Numbered from the stretch's first letter, positions 14,024-22,081 are shown. The stretch: DNA of 25,406 nucleotides from JBGMEA01 sp964444065 (GCA_964444065.1 CAYUFL010000030.1:1-25406), one strand, 5' to 3'. Notes: generated by a model not told the origin, from the letters alone. Numbers and translations are program-made.

Positions 14024-15331
14024 TTATTTGTTTCTGTTGTCTATGATCCGCACCGCTTTTCCTTCGCTGCGCGGGAGTGTCTTTGGTTCCATAATACTTA
14101 CTTTTACGGAAATGCCGATGAAGGTTTTAATTTTGTTGCCGATTTTTTCACTCATGGAGGAAAGTCTTGTGATGTCGTCATTGAAGTATTCGGGCAACAC
14201 TTCTACTTTGACTTCCAAATTTGTCATATTGTTGTGTGTGGACAGCACCAATTGGTAGTTGGGTGAAGCACCTTCTGTCTCCAGCAGAATTCCTTCGATT
14301 TGGGACGGGAATACATTCACGCCTCGGATAATGAGCATGTCATCGGTTCTGCCGGTCAGCCGCTGGATGCGAGCCATGGTTCTGCCGCATGAGCAGACGG
14401 ATTTATCAAGTCTGGCGATATCTCTTGTTCGGTAGCGCAACAATGGCAGACATTCTTTCGTCATTGCAGTGACAACGAGTTCCCCGGTCATTCCGTCCGG
14501 CAGCACTTCCCCGGTGTCGGGATCGATAATTTCAGGTACAAAATGGTCTTCCCAAATATGCATACCCTGCTGATCCAGACATTCCATCGCGACTCCGGGA
14601 CCGATCAACTCAGACATCCCAAAACTGTTGACAGCTTTAATGCCGAGTTTCCGTTCAATTTGATTGCGCATTTCTTCTGTCCATGGTTCTGCACCGAGCG
14701 GCGCAAATTTCAGCGGGATATCATCCGGTCCGAATCCTTTTTCTTCGAGCACTTCCGCAAGATGCATTGCATAAGACGGGGTTGCAACAAGCATATCGCA
14801 CTGAAAGTCCATCATAATCATGATTTGTTTTTCTGTGTTTCCGCCGGAAATCGGGATTACTTGAGCCCCCAGACGTTCCGCTCCGTAGTGGAAACCGAGA
14901 CCGCCTGTGAATAAGCCGTATCCGAGGGCATTTTGGATCACTGAGTGCTTTGTTCCCCCTGCGCATACAATCGAACGTGCCATCAAATCGGACCAAAGAC
15001 TGATGTCATTGCGGGTATATCCGACCACGGTCGGTTTACCCGTTGTTCCGCTTGATGCATGGATGCGAATGACATCATCATCACCGACAGCAAACATTTT
15101 TTTCGGATAGTTATCTCTTAGATCCCCTTTTACTGTAAAAGGAAGTTTTGAGAGATCATCAATACTTTTGATATCGCCCGGGAGTATGCCCCGCGCATCA
15201 AACGCCTGTCTGTAAAACGGAACATTTTCGTAAATATGTTGCGCCATCTTGATGATTTTCTGCGTTTGATCGGCATGCAGTTCGTCTCTGGAAAGCGTTT
15301 CTGCCTTTTGATCCCATAATTGATATTTCAT
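14024..15331 (-). CDS. paaK: Phenylacetate-CoA ligase
   Basis: A 435-residue adenylate-forming enzyme of full family length, converting an arylacetate, ATP and CoA to arylacetyl-CoA. Motifs: ATP loop SSGTTGKP (93-100), FGMSE (237-241), YRTRDIA (300-306), GRTDDMLIIRGVNVFP (327-342) and the C-terminal lysine region LPRSEGKA (K425). CSCGR (313-317) is a typical PaaK feature. The substrate could be phenylacetate, 4-hydroxyphenylacetate or indoleacetate; anaerobe homologues are often loosely called PaaK. ATG 15331 has GGAGG 8 bases upstream, and longer in-frame starts fall inside the T-box leader. No aerobic phenylacetate-degradation gene is nearby. The tyrosine-specific T-box upstream suggests a biosynthetic role. 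The gene is transcribed alone. Confidence 0.92.
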   Translation of the reverse strand: MKYQLWDQKAETLSRDELHADQTQKIIKMAQHIYENVPFYRQAFDARGILPGDIKSIDDLSKLPFTVKGDLRDNYPKKMFAVGDDDVIRIHASSGTTGKPTVVGYTRNDISLWSDLMARSIVCAGGTKHSVIQNALGYGLFTGGLGFHYGAERLGAQVIPISGGNTEKQIMIMMDFQCDMLVATPSYAMHLAEVLEEKGFGPDDIPLKFAPLGAEPWTEEMRNQIERKLGIKAVNSFGMSELIGPGVAMECLDQQGMHIWEDHFVPEIIDPDTGEVLPDGMTGELVVTAMTKECLPLLRYRTRDIARLDKSVCSCGRTMARIQRLTGRTDDMLIIRGVNVFPSQIEGILLETEGASPNYQLVLSTHNNMTNLEVKVEVLPEYFNDDITRLSSMSEKIGNKIKTFIGISVKVSIMEPKTLPRSEGKAVRIIDNRNK

Positions 15332-15364
15332 GTAACTCCTCCGTTTTCGTTCAGCAAATCGTAT

Positions 15365-15625
15365 AAAAAAAGTCCTTATAAAATTAGATATAAGGACGAA
15401 TTGATATAATCCGCGGTACCACCTTGTTTGTTTAAAAAAACCGCTCATGTGCATGACGCACGTCTCTGTAACGGAAGAATCCGTCATCGCCTACGATTGA
15501 TTGATTCAACGATGATACTCCCGGGTGTATTCACAAAACACCTTGCTAATGCCTTTCACCGAGCGGCATCTCTCTGAAACCGGTTTGTTGTGTTACTTTT
15601 CCCGTTCATTATATTTGCAATATTA
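15365..15625 (-). promoter_or_regulatory. T-box riboswitch leader, tyrosine specifier, upstream of paaK
   Basis: All T-box parts are present on the minus strand. Stem I has AGAGAG (15575-15570), a distal hairpin ATGCC / GGCAT around GGTGAAA, and a specifier loop GAA-TAC-ACC (15532-15524) that reads UAC, tyrosine. The T-box sequence AAGGTGGTACCGCGG (15425-15411) has bulge UGGU, which pairs with a discriminator A as in tRNA-Tyr. The terminator GTCCTTATA / TATAAGGAC (15397-15372) with seven T is mutually exclusive with the antiterminator, where AAGG pairs with CCTT of the same stem. Uncharged tRNA-Tyr should allow read-through into paaK. Intervening hairpins include GTGC / GCAC. Confidence 0.93.
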
Positions 15626-15631
15626 AATCAT

Positions 15632-15660
15632 ATTTTAAACATTTTTTGTGTGTTTGTCAA
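15632..15660 (-). promoter_or_regulatory. Promoter of the T-box/paaK transcript
   Basis: A perfect TTGACA (15660-15655), 17 bases, then TAAAAT (15637-15632, 5 of 6). The start is expected near 15625. Confidence 0.8.
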
Positions 15661-15704
15661 GCAGTACGAAGTCACAGTATCAGTTTCCCCGGCAGTGATA
15701 TGTC

Positions 15705-17387
15705 CTAATGAAAACAGATTTTGTCGGGCATGATTTTCAAAAACAGTCTTCCCAATAAAAGCGATACAATCACCGAAATCAAAACGATCGCTGTCAGGAT
15801 CAAGCCGACGGACATAACAGCCGAAAGCATAAGCAACGCCAATCCTGCCAATATCGCGCTGTAAGTCAGGGCAATCAGAAAAGAGAATAACATGTTGATG
15901 TTTTGCTTCACCGCTTTCGCCGGATCAGTCCAGTTCAGATACGGATGCACCAGATCGACGATCAAACTTCCTATCATAACAGGAAATGTTGCAATCGTTG
16001 CAACGACAATCATCACGATCATACTGATTACATTTACATGAATTAAGATTCCAAAGGAAAGAACAAGTGCGGCAATCAGCAGGAAATTTACCAAAACAGC
16101 CCCCATGCATCGTCCGAGCAGGTGATCAATCGGTCGAATCGGCGTTATCTGATTGATCCAAAAGGTGCTGCCTTCTCTTGAAAAGGTGGAGCTGGTTAAA
16201 TTACTTATTGAGGTTATCATTACCATACCGATACAGCCAAAGACAAGAATAGGAGCGGAAAACTGTGTGTATAACTCTGCCAATGCTGAAATAGCGTTCT
16301 GTTGAGTGCCCGTTAAGGTGAAAATAAGTATGACAGGGAGCAACGGAATCAAAAGCAGCGTATTGATTGCATAGACCGGTGTGCGCAGCAAAACACGGAA
16401 ATCATTTTTAAAAATACTGACTGCCTTGGAGGATGTTCGTGATGCGGATTCGGCAAGCTGTTCTTTGGTTAAGGATTTTCTGTTAGCATTTTTCCCCCCA
16501 AGACCCCGGGTAACAGCTCCGAGATAAAATTTTTCTCCTGTGAGCACAGCAAGAAAAAATGCCGCAGCGCTTGTAATTAGAAATAGCAGCAAATTTCCGA
16601 CACCCGCAAGCCCTGCATAGCCCACGGCGGCATCTGCGGCAAACCTAGCAGGCGGATAAGCAGAAGACATCAGATCAATCAAATAGTGATTGTCGGCGAT
16701 AATCTGCGCCAGAAAATCCTGTTCCGATCCACTCGGGATACTGGAGGTGGTATTGGTCATCGTGAAATTCAATGTCAAAACAGCAGCCATGAAAATCAAC
16801 ATGAAGACCAGCTGGATTTTTTCAAGATCAAAACGCATCCCTGCCGCGCGCACCGCCAGAACAGACAGGATCGCCGCAATGGAAAGAGGAATGACGGGAA
16901 CAGACAACGTCAGTATGGCGCTGATGACCCAGAATCCGAATCCGGCATGGATATTGATCCCATAATTGATAAAAATCGGGAGCAACAGCGGAATTGCGAA
17001 CAGGTATTCCGCGACAATGGTTCCGCTCAGTTTGCTTGCCACGATCAGTTTCGGCTTGATGGGAAGTGCAATCAGCATTTGCAGGTCTTTGGCTCCGAAA
17101 AAAGACGAAAATACGTTCATTACCCCAAAAAACAGAATAATGATGCCGGTTGCGGTGATTCCCGCTGCAATCAACACGCCCTGTTGATTGATCTGTGAAA
17201 AACTGACGAACAGTATCTGTATCAGCGAATTGTAAAGCCAGTAAGACGGTGCAATCGCAACGATCAGCAAAACAATCATCAGAATTTTTCGCAGTTGTTT
17301 TTTGTTTGTTTTTGCCGATGTAATCAAATCTCTGATATTAAATGTTGATTTCAGCTGAACTCTCAGCAATACCCAAAACTTATTCAT
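15705..17387 (-). CDS. ABC-2 type exporter permease
   Basis: A 560-residue membrane protein with about twelve helices and no ATPase motif. After two N-terminal helices it has the pattern SFFGAKDLQMLIALPIKPK (near 95-113), which is characteristic of large bacterial ABC exporter permeases paired with a CcmA-type ATPase. A cytosolic loop near 300-330 (GGKNANRKSLTKEQLAESAS) separates the two halves; STFSREGSTFWINQITPI after the next helices mirrors the first motif. The substrate is unknown. Its ATG lies inside the last codons of the ATPase gene (8-base overlap: the ATPase ends GAT CAT GAA TAA), confirming one operon. No terminator is visible between its stop and the paaK promoter 45 bases on. Confidence 0.85.
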   Translation of the reverse strand: MNKFWVLLRVQLKSTFNIRDLITSAKTNKKQLRKILMIVLLIVAIAPSYWLYNSLIQILFVSFSQINQQGVLIAAGITATGIIILFFGVMNVFSSFFGAKDLQMLIALPIKPKLIVASKLSGTIVAEYLFAIPLLLPIFINYGINIHAGFGFWVISAILTLSVPVIPLSIAAILSVLAVRAAGMRFDLEKIQLVFMLIFMAAVLTLNFTMTNTTSSIPSGSEQDFLAQIIADNHYLIDLMSSAYPPARFAADAAVGYAGLAGVGNLLLFLITSAAAFFLAVLTGEKFYLGAVTRGLGGKNANRKSLTKEQLAESASRTSSKAVSIFKNDFRVLLRTPVYAINTLLLIPLLPVILIFTLTGTQQNAISALAELYTQFSAPILVFGCIGMVMITSISNLTSSTFSREGSTFWINQITPIRPIDHLLGRCMGAVLVNFLLIAALVLSFGILIHVNVISMIVMIVVATIATFPVMIGSLIVDLVHPYLNWTDPAKAVKQNINMLFSFLIALTYSAILAGLALLMLSAVMSVGLILTAIVLISVIVSLLLGRLFLKIMPDKICFH

Positions 17388-18387
17388 GATCCGTCAACTC
17401 CAGAAAAATATTACATATATAGAAGAATATAGAATTGGAGCCGATTATGAGCCTGAAAATCATGTTCCCGGAAGAGTACATGGGGGCGATCAGTGGTGAT
17501 TTGAATTCCCGTCGTGGACGCATCCTGGGAATGGATCGCGAAGACGGTATGCAGATTCTGCGGGCGGAACTTCCTCTGGCGGAGTGTTACAGTTATCCGA
17601 CCCAGTTGCGTTCCATGACGCAGGGCCGTGGCAGCTTTGAAATGACCTTTGAACGCTACGAAACGGTTCCTTCNNNNNNNNNNAGAAAAATATCTTCCAA
17701 CGATCCCTGCATGCCTTCTTCTTGACGGATTTCTTCCATGGACCCCATTGCGATCATGCGTCCTTTGTCAATGATTGCGACGCGGTCGCAGAATTTTTCG
17801 GCTACTTCAAGTACGTGTGTGGAAAAAAAGACAGTGCCGCCGTTTTTGCACATATTCCGCATATGTTCTTTCAAACGGAAGGAACTTTTGGGGTCAAGCC
17901 CTACCATCGGTTCATCCAAAATGAACAGTTCGGGGTGTGTGATGAGTGCGCCGATCAGAACGATTTTTTGTTGCATACCGTGAGAATAACTCGAAATCGG
18001 ATTATTCAGTGCCGCATCCATTTCAAACATTTCACTGTATTCGAGTGTGCGATCTCGTCGCTCTTGTTTGGAAACATCATAGATATCAGCCATGAAGTTG
18101 ATATATTCGATCCCTTTCAGTTTCTTCTGCACATCGGGATTATCGGGCACGTAAGTCATCTTTTTTTTCGCAGCAATCGGGTCATGCAAAATATCGATTC
18201 CGTCAATGAAGATGCTTCCCTCATCGGGTCGCAGAATGCCGGTGATCATTTTGATCGTAGTTGTTTTCCCTGCCCCGTTGGGACCGAGAAATCCAAATAT
18301 TTCACCTTTTTTTACCTCAAGGGAAATACGATCGACGGCAGGTTTGCCTGATGTGTAGGATTTTGTGATATTTTGTATCGATAACAT
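17380..18387 (-). CDS. ABC transporter ATPase, interrupted near its 3' end
   Basis: The ATPase partner of the permease. Walker A GPNGAGKT (35-42), signature YSHGMQQK (134-141, serine of the usual LSGGQ kept as SHG), Walker B LFILDEP (154-160) and switch His (H191 in FSTHVLE) are all present. ATG 18387 follows GAGAGG by 9 bases. The frame runs to SLEDIF at 17686 and stops at a 10-N gap. The true end IFLELTDHE plus TAA is found at 17409-17380, directly before the permease. Between them lies a foreign elongation-factor fragment. Joined across the repeated AGAAAAATAT, the product is a normal 241 residues, so the break is probably an assembly fault. Confidence 0.85.
17412..17673 (+). pseudogene. 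Elongation factor G-like C-terminal fragment, probably misassembled
   Basis: About 80 codons from 17435 encode the C-terminal domain V of an EF-G-like GTPase: LEPIMSLKIMFPEEYMGAIS, then GDLNSRRGRI, then LRSMTQGRGSFEMTFERYE. No start codon or earlier domains exist; a stop lies in frame at 17420 and homology begins abruptly near 17435. The right end runs into a 10-N gap just short of the normal EF-G terminus. The piece sits between two copies of AGAAAAATAT (17402-17411 and 17684-17693), inside the ABC ATPase gene. Its GC content by hand count is about 54%, above most of its surroundings. It is not a functional gene here. Confidence 0.75.
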
Positions 18388-18405
18388 GATGAATTCCTCT
18401 CTTTA

Positions 18406-19122
18406 TCAGAAATTATTGTAATGTTCTTGATTAATGAATGTTCGAACAGCGTGAATCATGCGTTCGTCACAATCCGGAATTTTTGTTTGCAGATCTTTTA
18501 CGAGCTGCTTCATTTCGGCACGCTTCGTATTGCCGTCCGCAGGACAGTTGCTTTTTAATACAGGGATATGCTGTTTGTTTGTCTCATAAATGATTTCTTT
18601 CTCGCGGATGTATATCATTGGTCGTATTACAGTAACTTGTTTGCGATCCAAAAACGTTACCGGTTGAAAGGTATGCATTCGTCCTTCAAACAAGAGGCTG
18701 AGCAAGTAGGTCTCCAGCAGATCATCGGCATGATGACCCAGCGCAACGGTATGCGAACCGAGTTCCAGCGCCAGATTATGCAGTGCTCCGCGTTTTAGAT
18801 TGGAACAGAGTGCGCAGGGATTTTTTTCCTGGCGATGATCAAACACAATTGCACCGATTTTGGTTTCTTTGATGGTAAGCGGCACGCCGAGTTCCGAGCA
18901 GAAGGCACGCATTCCTTCATAATCAGTATTTTTGAAACCGAGATCCAAGCAGATGGCATGTACGCGAAATGGTGTCGGTGAGAATTTGCTGTACAGAGCC
19001 ATCGCTTTCAAAAGAAGCATGCTGTCTTTTCCCCCGGAAACTCCGACGCAGACTGTTTCTTGCGGACGGATCATATTATAATCGATTACGGCTCTGCGAA
19101 TTTTCCCCAATATACTTTTCAT
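18406..19122 (-). CDS. TtcA-like PP-loop tRNA thiolation protein
   Basis: A 238-residue adenylating protein of the TtcA/TilS superfamily. The PP-loop SGGKDS is at 29-34; GHHADD at 129-134 is the second ATP-binding element. Three cysteines match the TtcA iron-sulfur cluster positions: PCALC (C103, C106) and SNCPADG (C193). TtcA makes 2-thiocytidine at tRNA position 32; Clostridia carry several paralogues, so the exact substrate is not certain. The ATG has no clear ribosome site, and a strong terminator ends only 5 bases upstream, so expression may depend on read-through. It precedes the ABC ATPase by 18 bases, probably on the same transcript. Confidence 0.85.
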   Translation of the reverse strand: MKSILGKIRRAVIDYNMIRPQETVCVGVSGGKDSMLLLKAMALYSKFSPTPFRVHAICLDLGFKNTDYEGMRAFCSELGVPLTIKETKIGAIVFDHRQEKNPCALCSNLKRGALHNLALELGSHTVALGHHADDLLETYLLSLLFEGRMHTFQPVTFLDRKQVTVIRPMIYIREKEIIYETNKQHIPVLKSNCPADGNTKRAEMKQLVKDLQTKIPDCDERMIHAVRTFINQEHYNNF

Positions 19123-19127
19123 AATTA

Positions 19128-19159
19128 CCGAAAAAATCAGGCAGTTCGCTGCCTGATTT
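19128..19159 (-). terminator. Terminator directly upstream of the ttcA-like gene
   Basis: An 11-bp perfect stem AAATCAGGCAG / CTGCCTGATTT with a four-base loop ends in a run of T on the minus strand. It stands between the disordered membrane protein gene and the ttcA-like start. Confidence 0.85.
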
Positions 19160-19173
19160 AAATTCCTTTTCTT

Positions 19174-20802
19174 TTAAAGATCGTCAATCAGCGAAGATAT
19201 CTGATTCAGTTCATCGGCTTCGAGTTTTACTTTCTCAAAACTGACGGTGTTGAAGTCAAGTTCGTTTCTTTGCGGCTTCTTCTGTTGTTGCGCAGATTGT
19301 TCTGTTGGCTGAGGCGTTGACTTCTGCATTTGAGGCACAGCTTTCGGCTGCTGTTGCACAGGGTTTGTCGCCGGAGCCTGTGGTTTTTGCGGCATTCCCT
19401 GCTGCGGCCTCGGTTGTGATTGATTTGCAGGTTGTGTGGTATGATTTTGTTTGTACTGCTGATTTTGCTGCCGCAGCAGATTTTCCAGTGAGATTTCCTG
19501 CTTCGGCGGTACTTGTGGCTGTATCGGTTTCTGCACCTGCTGCTGAGGCGCCGTTTGTACGCCCGGAGGAGGTGTCGTCGGTGTTTTTTGTTGACTGCGT
19601 TCCAATGGGACTGAATTGTTTGACAGGGGTTGTTTTGCAATCGGTCNNNNNNNNNNCGGCGCCTGTGCAAGTGAAATCGGCGGTCCGGTAACTGCATCAA
19701 GCTCTTCGATCGTTTTCAAAATGTTTTTTGCCAGATCCGGATTATCAGACGGCAGATTGGCTATTGGAGAAAAAGGTTCTTTTTTTCTGTACCTGTCTTT
19801 TCCGACCGGAAAAATTTTTTCGTTGCTGCGCTTGATTTCGTCCAGTGCGCGTCCGCGCTCTTCCAGTTCCACCATTTTTAACAGTAAATTGTATTCGCGC
19901 TCTTCGATCAGGCGCGAGCGACTGTTTAATGTGGAATACAACGTTTTGATATCATCAAGGATCTTGTCCAGAATTTCTTTTTTGTGCTCATCTGCGTAGG
20001 TTTTGCTTACAGAAACAGGCAGATTGCTTTGTCCGTTGACCGGATATTCATACGGATTGGCATTATATTCTTGCGCATATTCCTGCTGATTGGGTTGATA
20101 CGTTGGTTGTGGCTCTGCATAGATAGGATATTCGGGTTGCATCGCAATTTTATTTTCGAGTATTGCAATTCGCTGTTCTTTCTCCTGCAGTTCAGACATC
20201 AGAAGGTCAATTTTTTTGTCTTTTTCTTTTTGTTGTTCCATCAATTCGGGATCAGGCTCTGCGGCAGTCTGCTCCTGTGCTTCCGCAGAGAGCGCCATTG
20301 AATCCTGTTGCATCAGATTCGGTTCGCCCGGTTTGTAATTCGGATCAAAAATACCTGATTGATAGAGTGTATTCTGATTTTCTTCGTTTTCGTCTTCATC
20401 GTCCTCATCCTCATCGTCGTAGTCATCCTCTCCGGACGTTCTGACGAGGAATCTGATCATGATTGAAATTAACAGATCAAATCCGATTACGATTCCGAAA
20501 TAAATCAAATTATCCGTAATGACAACGTCATACAGATAATTCGCAGCAAATATCGCCGCAGCATTTGCCGCGAGCACGCCAAGTATATCAAGGAAAAAGG
20601 ATCGATACCTGCTTAAACTGTACATAAAGAATATCAGGTAGACTGCAATTTTGATGCCTACCAAAATATACGCGTTATTAATGATAACATCGGTCGTTTG
20701 CATCGCCATCAGATTCAGTATCAGATAAGATACATAATATGACAGATACAGGGTAATTGCGTCAATAATAATCAGCAATACTCGCTTAAAAAATGATCTC
20801 AT
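19174..20802 (-). CDS. Membrane-anchored protein with WbpM-like N-terminal helices and a disordered tail; function unknown
   Basis: About 542 residues. Four membrane helices cover about 7-30, 45-65, 70-92 and 98-118; their pattern (ITLYLSYYVSYLI; then YRSFFLDILGVLAANAAAIF) resembles the N-terminal domain of FlaA1/WbpM/CapD sugar-nucleotide dehydratases, but no Rossmann catalytic domain follows. Instead there is an acidic run (DDYDDEDEDDEDENEEN), a coiled coil (LMSELQEKEQRIAILENKIA), a helical region (HKKEILDKILDDIKTLYSTL and REYNLLLKMVELEERGRAL), then a long Gln/Pro-rich disordered tail ending in FNTVSFEKVKLEADELNQIS. A 10-N gap (19647-19656) lies in the disordered part; the frame resumes beyond it. 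ATG 20802 is preceded by GGTGAT, with GTG 20811 as the alternative. It follows the Sm_multidrug_ex gene by 22 bases. Confidence 0.75.
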   Translation of the reverse strand: MRSFFKRVLLIIIDAITLYLSYYVSYLILNLMAMQTTDVIINNAYILVGIKIAVYLIFFMYSLSRYRSFFLDILGVLAANAAAIFAANYLYDVVITDNLIYFGIVIGFDLLISIMIRFLVRTSGEDDYDDEDEDDEDENEENQNTLYQSGIFDPNYKPGEPNLMQQDSMALSAEAQEQTAAEPDPELMEQQKEKDKKIDLLMSELQEKEQRIAILENKIAMQPEYPIYAEPQPTYQPNQQEYAQEYNANPYEYPVNGQSNLPVSVSKTYADEHKKEILDKILDDIKTLYSTLNSRSRLIEEREYNLLLKMVELEERGRALDEIKRSNEKIFPVGKDRYRKKEPFSPIANLPSDNPDLAKNILKTIEELDAVTGPPISLAQAPXXXXPIAKQPLSNNSVPLERSQQKTPTTPPPGVQTAPQQQVQKPIQPQVPPKQEISLENLLRQQNQQYKQNHTTQPANQSQPRPQQGMPQKPQAPATNPVQQQPKAVPQMQKSTPQPTEQSAQQQKKPQRNELDFNTVSFEKVKLEADELNQISSLIDDL

Positions 20803-20824
20803 AAATATCACCGTTTTCCATCAG

Positions 20825-21322
20825 TTAATTGGCAATCAGCATAACGCCGCCTTCGACAAGCGCTGTTACAATAATTCCTGCAAGCGTTGTTCCGGCAAGC
20901 GCACATAAAATCGATTTAATCGGATTTAGTTTCAAAAGAGCAGCGATAATGCATCCGGTCCATACACCTGTTCCGGGAAGCGGGATACCGATAAACAGAA
21001 TCAGTCCCCAATAGGAATATTTTTCGATTTGCGCACTTTTCTTCATGCTGCGTGCACGAATCTTCTGTGCAAATTTAGCAAGTTTTCCGCGTTTGGAATT
21101 TTCCAGCTTGGTAAGGAGGTACTCGCCTAAATAAATAATGAACGGAGTAGGCAACATACTGCCAAGAATACCGAATAGCAGGACGGTCCAAGCGGGCATG
21201 CCCAACAGCAGGATGCCGTAGGGGATGGCTCCGCGCAGTTCGATGACAGGAATGGCGGAAATGCAGAATACATGAAGCCAATGTGGCAGTGTGCTAAAAA
21301 ATTGATTAATCGCTTCGGTCAT
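20825..21322 (-). CDS. Small multidrug export family protein (Sm_multidrug_ex)
   Basis: A 165-residue membrane protein of PF06695, recognised by AIPVIELRGAIPYGILLLGM after the first helix and by the later ILFIGIPLPGTGVWTGCIIA. About four to five helices are predicted, with a basic cytosolic loop (KLENSKRGKLAKFAQKIR). Despite the family name, direct drug transport is not established for most members; the family is related to the DedA/SNARE-associated (VTT) group. ATG 21322 has GGAG 8 bases upstream, which favours it over a start seven codons earlier. It is the first gene of its transcript, driven by a good extended -10 promoter. Confidence 0.85.
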   Translation of the reverse strand: MTEAINQFFSTLPHWLHVFCISAIPVIELRGAIPYGILLLGMPAWTVLLFGILGSMLPTPFIIYLGEYLLTKLENSKRGKLAKFAQKIRARSMKKSAQIEKYSYWGLILFIGIPLPGTGVWTGCIIAALLKLNPIKSILCALAGTTLAGIIVTALVEGGVMLIAN

Positions 21323-21367
21323 GAATACTCCAATTTCAAACAAGTAGTTATTTATTCATATTAATCC

Positions 21368-21397
21368 ATTATACCACTGCAACTTGTTCTAAAACAA
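21368..21397 (-). promoter_or_regulatory. Promoter of the Sm_multidrug_ex gene
   Basis: TTGTTT (21397-21392), 18 bases, then TGG-TATAAT (21373-21368), a perfect extended -10. A short inverted repeat TTGTT / AACAA overlaps the -35. Confidence 0.7.
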
Positions 21398-21509
21398 TGT
21401 GTTTCTCTAAAATAGGAATTGCATTTATTTGCTTATAATGCAATTCATTTCTATGGTTTCATATATAATTGTTTATTCGAACAAAAAGCAATTTTCGTTA
21501 GCTTTTTTA

Positions 21510-21538
21510 AAAGAAAAAGCTGCTTTTCGGCAGCTTTT
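21510..21538 (-). terminator. Terminator of the 21542-22081 gene
   Basis: A 9-bp perfect stem AAAAGCTGC / GCAGCTTTT with a six-base loop; on the minus strand it continues TTTTTCTTTT. It begins 3 bases past the stop codon. Confidence 0.9.
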
Positions 21539-21541
21539 CGA

Positions 21542-22081
21542 TTATTGCTGAAGAATATAGACATAATGGTATATATGTCCGTCGATCGTTGTGTACATAT
21601 GCAGCAGCCTCGCGTCCACGTCAACGCTGAATTCGTAATCCACCGAGGTGCCGTCCTGTGCGCTCAGCGTCATTGCGCCCTTTGATGCATCTATCTTGTA
21701 GTCTGTTTTCTGATCCTGTGTAACTGCAGGGGTCACAGTACCGTCGGCGTTCTCCACTGCTGCTGTTACGGTGGCGGTCTCTGTTTTTACCGCGGTCTTA
21801 TTGCTTTGGATAACAAATACAGTGGGATTAAACGGAATTGGTTTTGTATCGACATAAATACAGTCCAATTTCCATGTACCGTCCGCATCTGAAAATTTTT
21901 GCGAATTATATACGTATGAAGTGCATCCTCCGGACCACGCAACAAGTGAAAACAAGAGCACGATCAGTACCGCGATAGAAATAGCGATCGCTTTATGATG
22001 CGAAATCAGTTTCCCGAATTTCGATGCTGCAAGTTTGGAAAAGATGCCGTTAGATGTTTTTTTGATATTGACTTTTTTCAT
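21542..22081 (-). CDS. Single-pass protein with extracytoplasmic beta-type domain; unrecognised
   Basis: A 179-residue protein I do not recognise. A basic cytosolic N-terminus of about 30 residues (nine Lys) precedes one hydrophobic segment (about 31-49). It ends WSGGC with C53. The lipobox consensus wants Leu/Val/Ile three residues before Cys and Ser is present, so a lipoprotein is possible but not supported. The outer domain (54-179) is rich in Thr, Val and Asp, with DADGTWKLDCIYVDTKP near its start and ARLLHMYTTIDGHIYHYVYI at the end, consistent with a small beta-sandwich or lipocalin-like fold (inference). GGAGGG lies 5 bases before ATG 22081. It has its own promoter and terminator, so it is monocistronic. 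Confidence 0.7.
   Translation of the reverse strand: MKKVNIKKTSNGIFSKLAASKFGKLISHHKAIAISIAVLIVLLFSLVAWSGGCTSYVYNSQKFSDADGTWKLDCIYVDTKPIPFNPTVFVIQSNKTAVKTETATVTAAVENADGTVTPAVTQDQKTDYKIDASKGAMTLSAQDGTSVDYEFSVDVDARLLHMYTTIDGHIYHYVYILQQ

Noticed and set aside
15332..15487. N-terminal extension of the paaK frame
   Set aside because: These codons fall in the T-box leader; GGAGG and family length place the start at 15331.
15524..15532. T-box specifier read as AUA (Ile) or ACA (Thr)
   Set aside because: The codon follows GAA and precedes A in the conserved specifier-loop pattern, which gives UAC.
16686..17198. Plus-strand frame of 170 codons opposite the ABC permease
   Set aside because: Antisense shadow; Arg/Gln/Asn-rich translation with no domain.
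17402..17693. Insertion sequence or mobile element at the EF-G fragment
   Set aside because: There is a direct repeat, but no inverted ends and no transposase, and a scaffold gap is present.
17722..18351. Plus-strand frame of 209 codons opposite the ABC ATPase
   Set aside because: Antisense shadow of a gene with complete Walker motifs; its His/Phe-rich translation has no family resemblance.
19305..19691. Plus-strand Ala/Val-rich frame
   Set aside because: It is the complement of Gln/Pro repeats in the disordered tail and carries no start signal.
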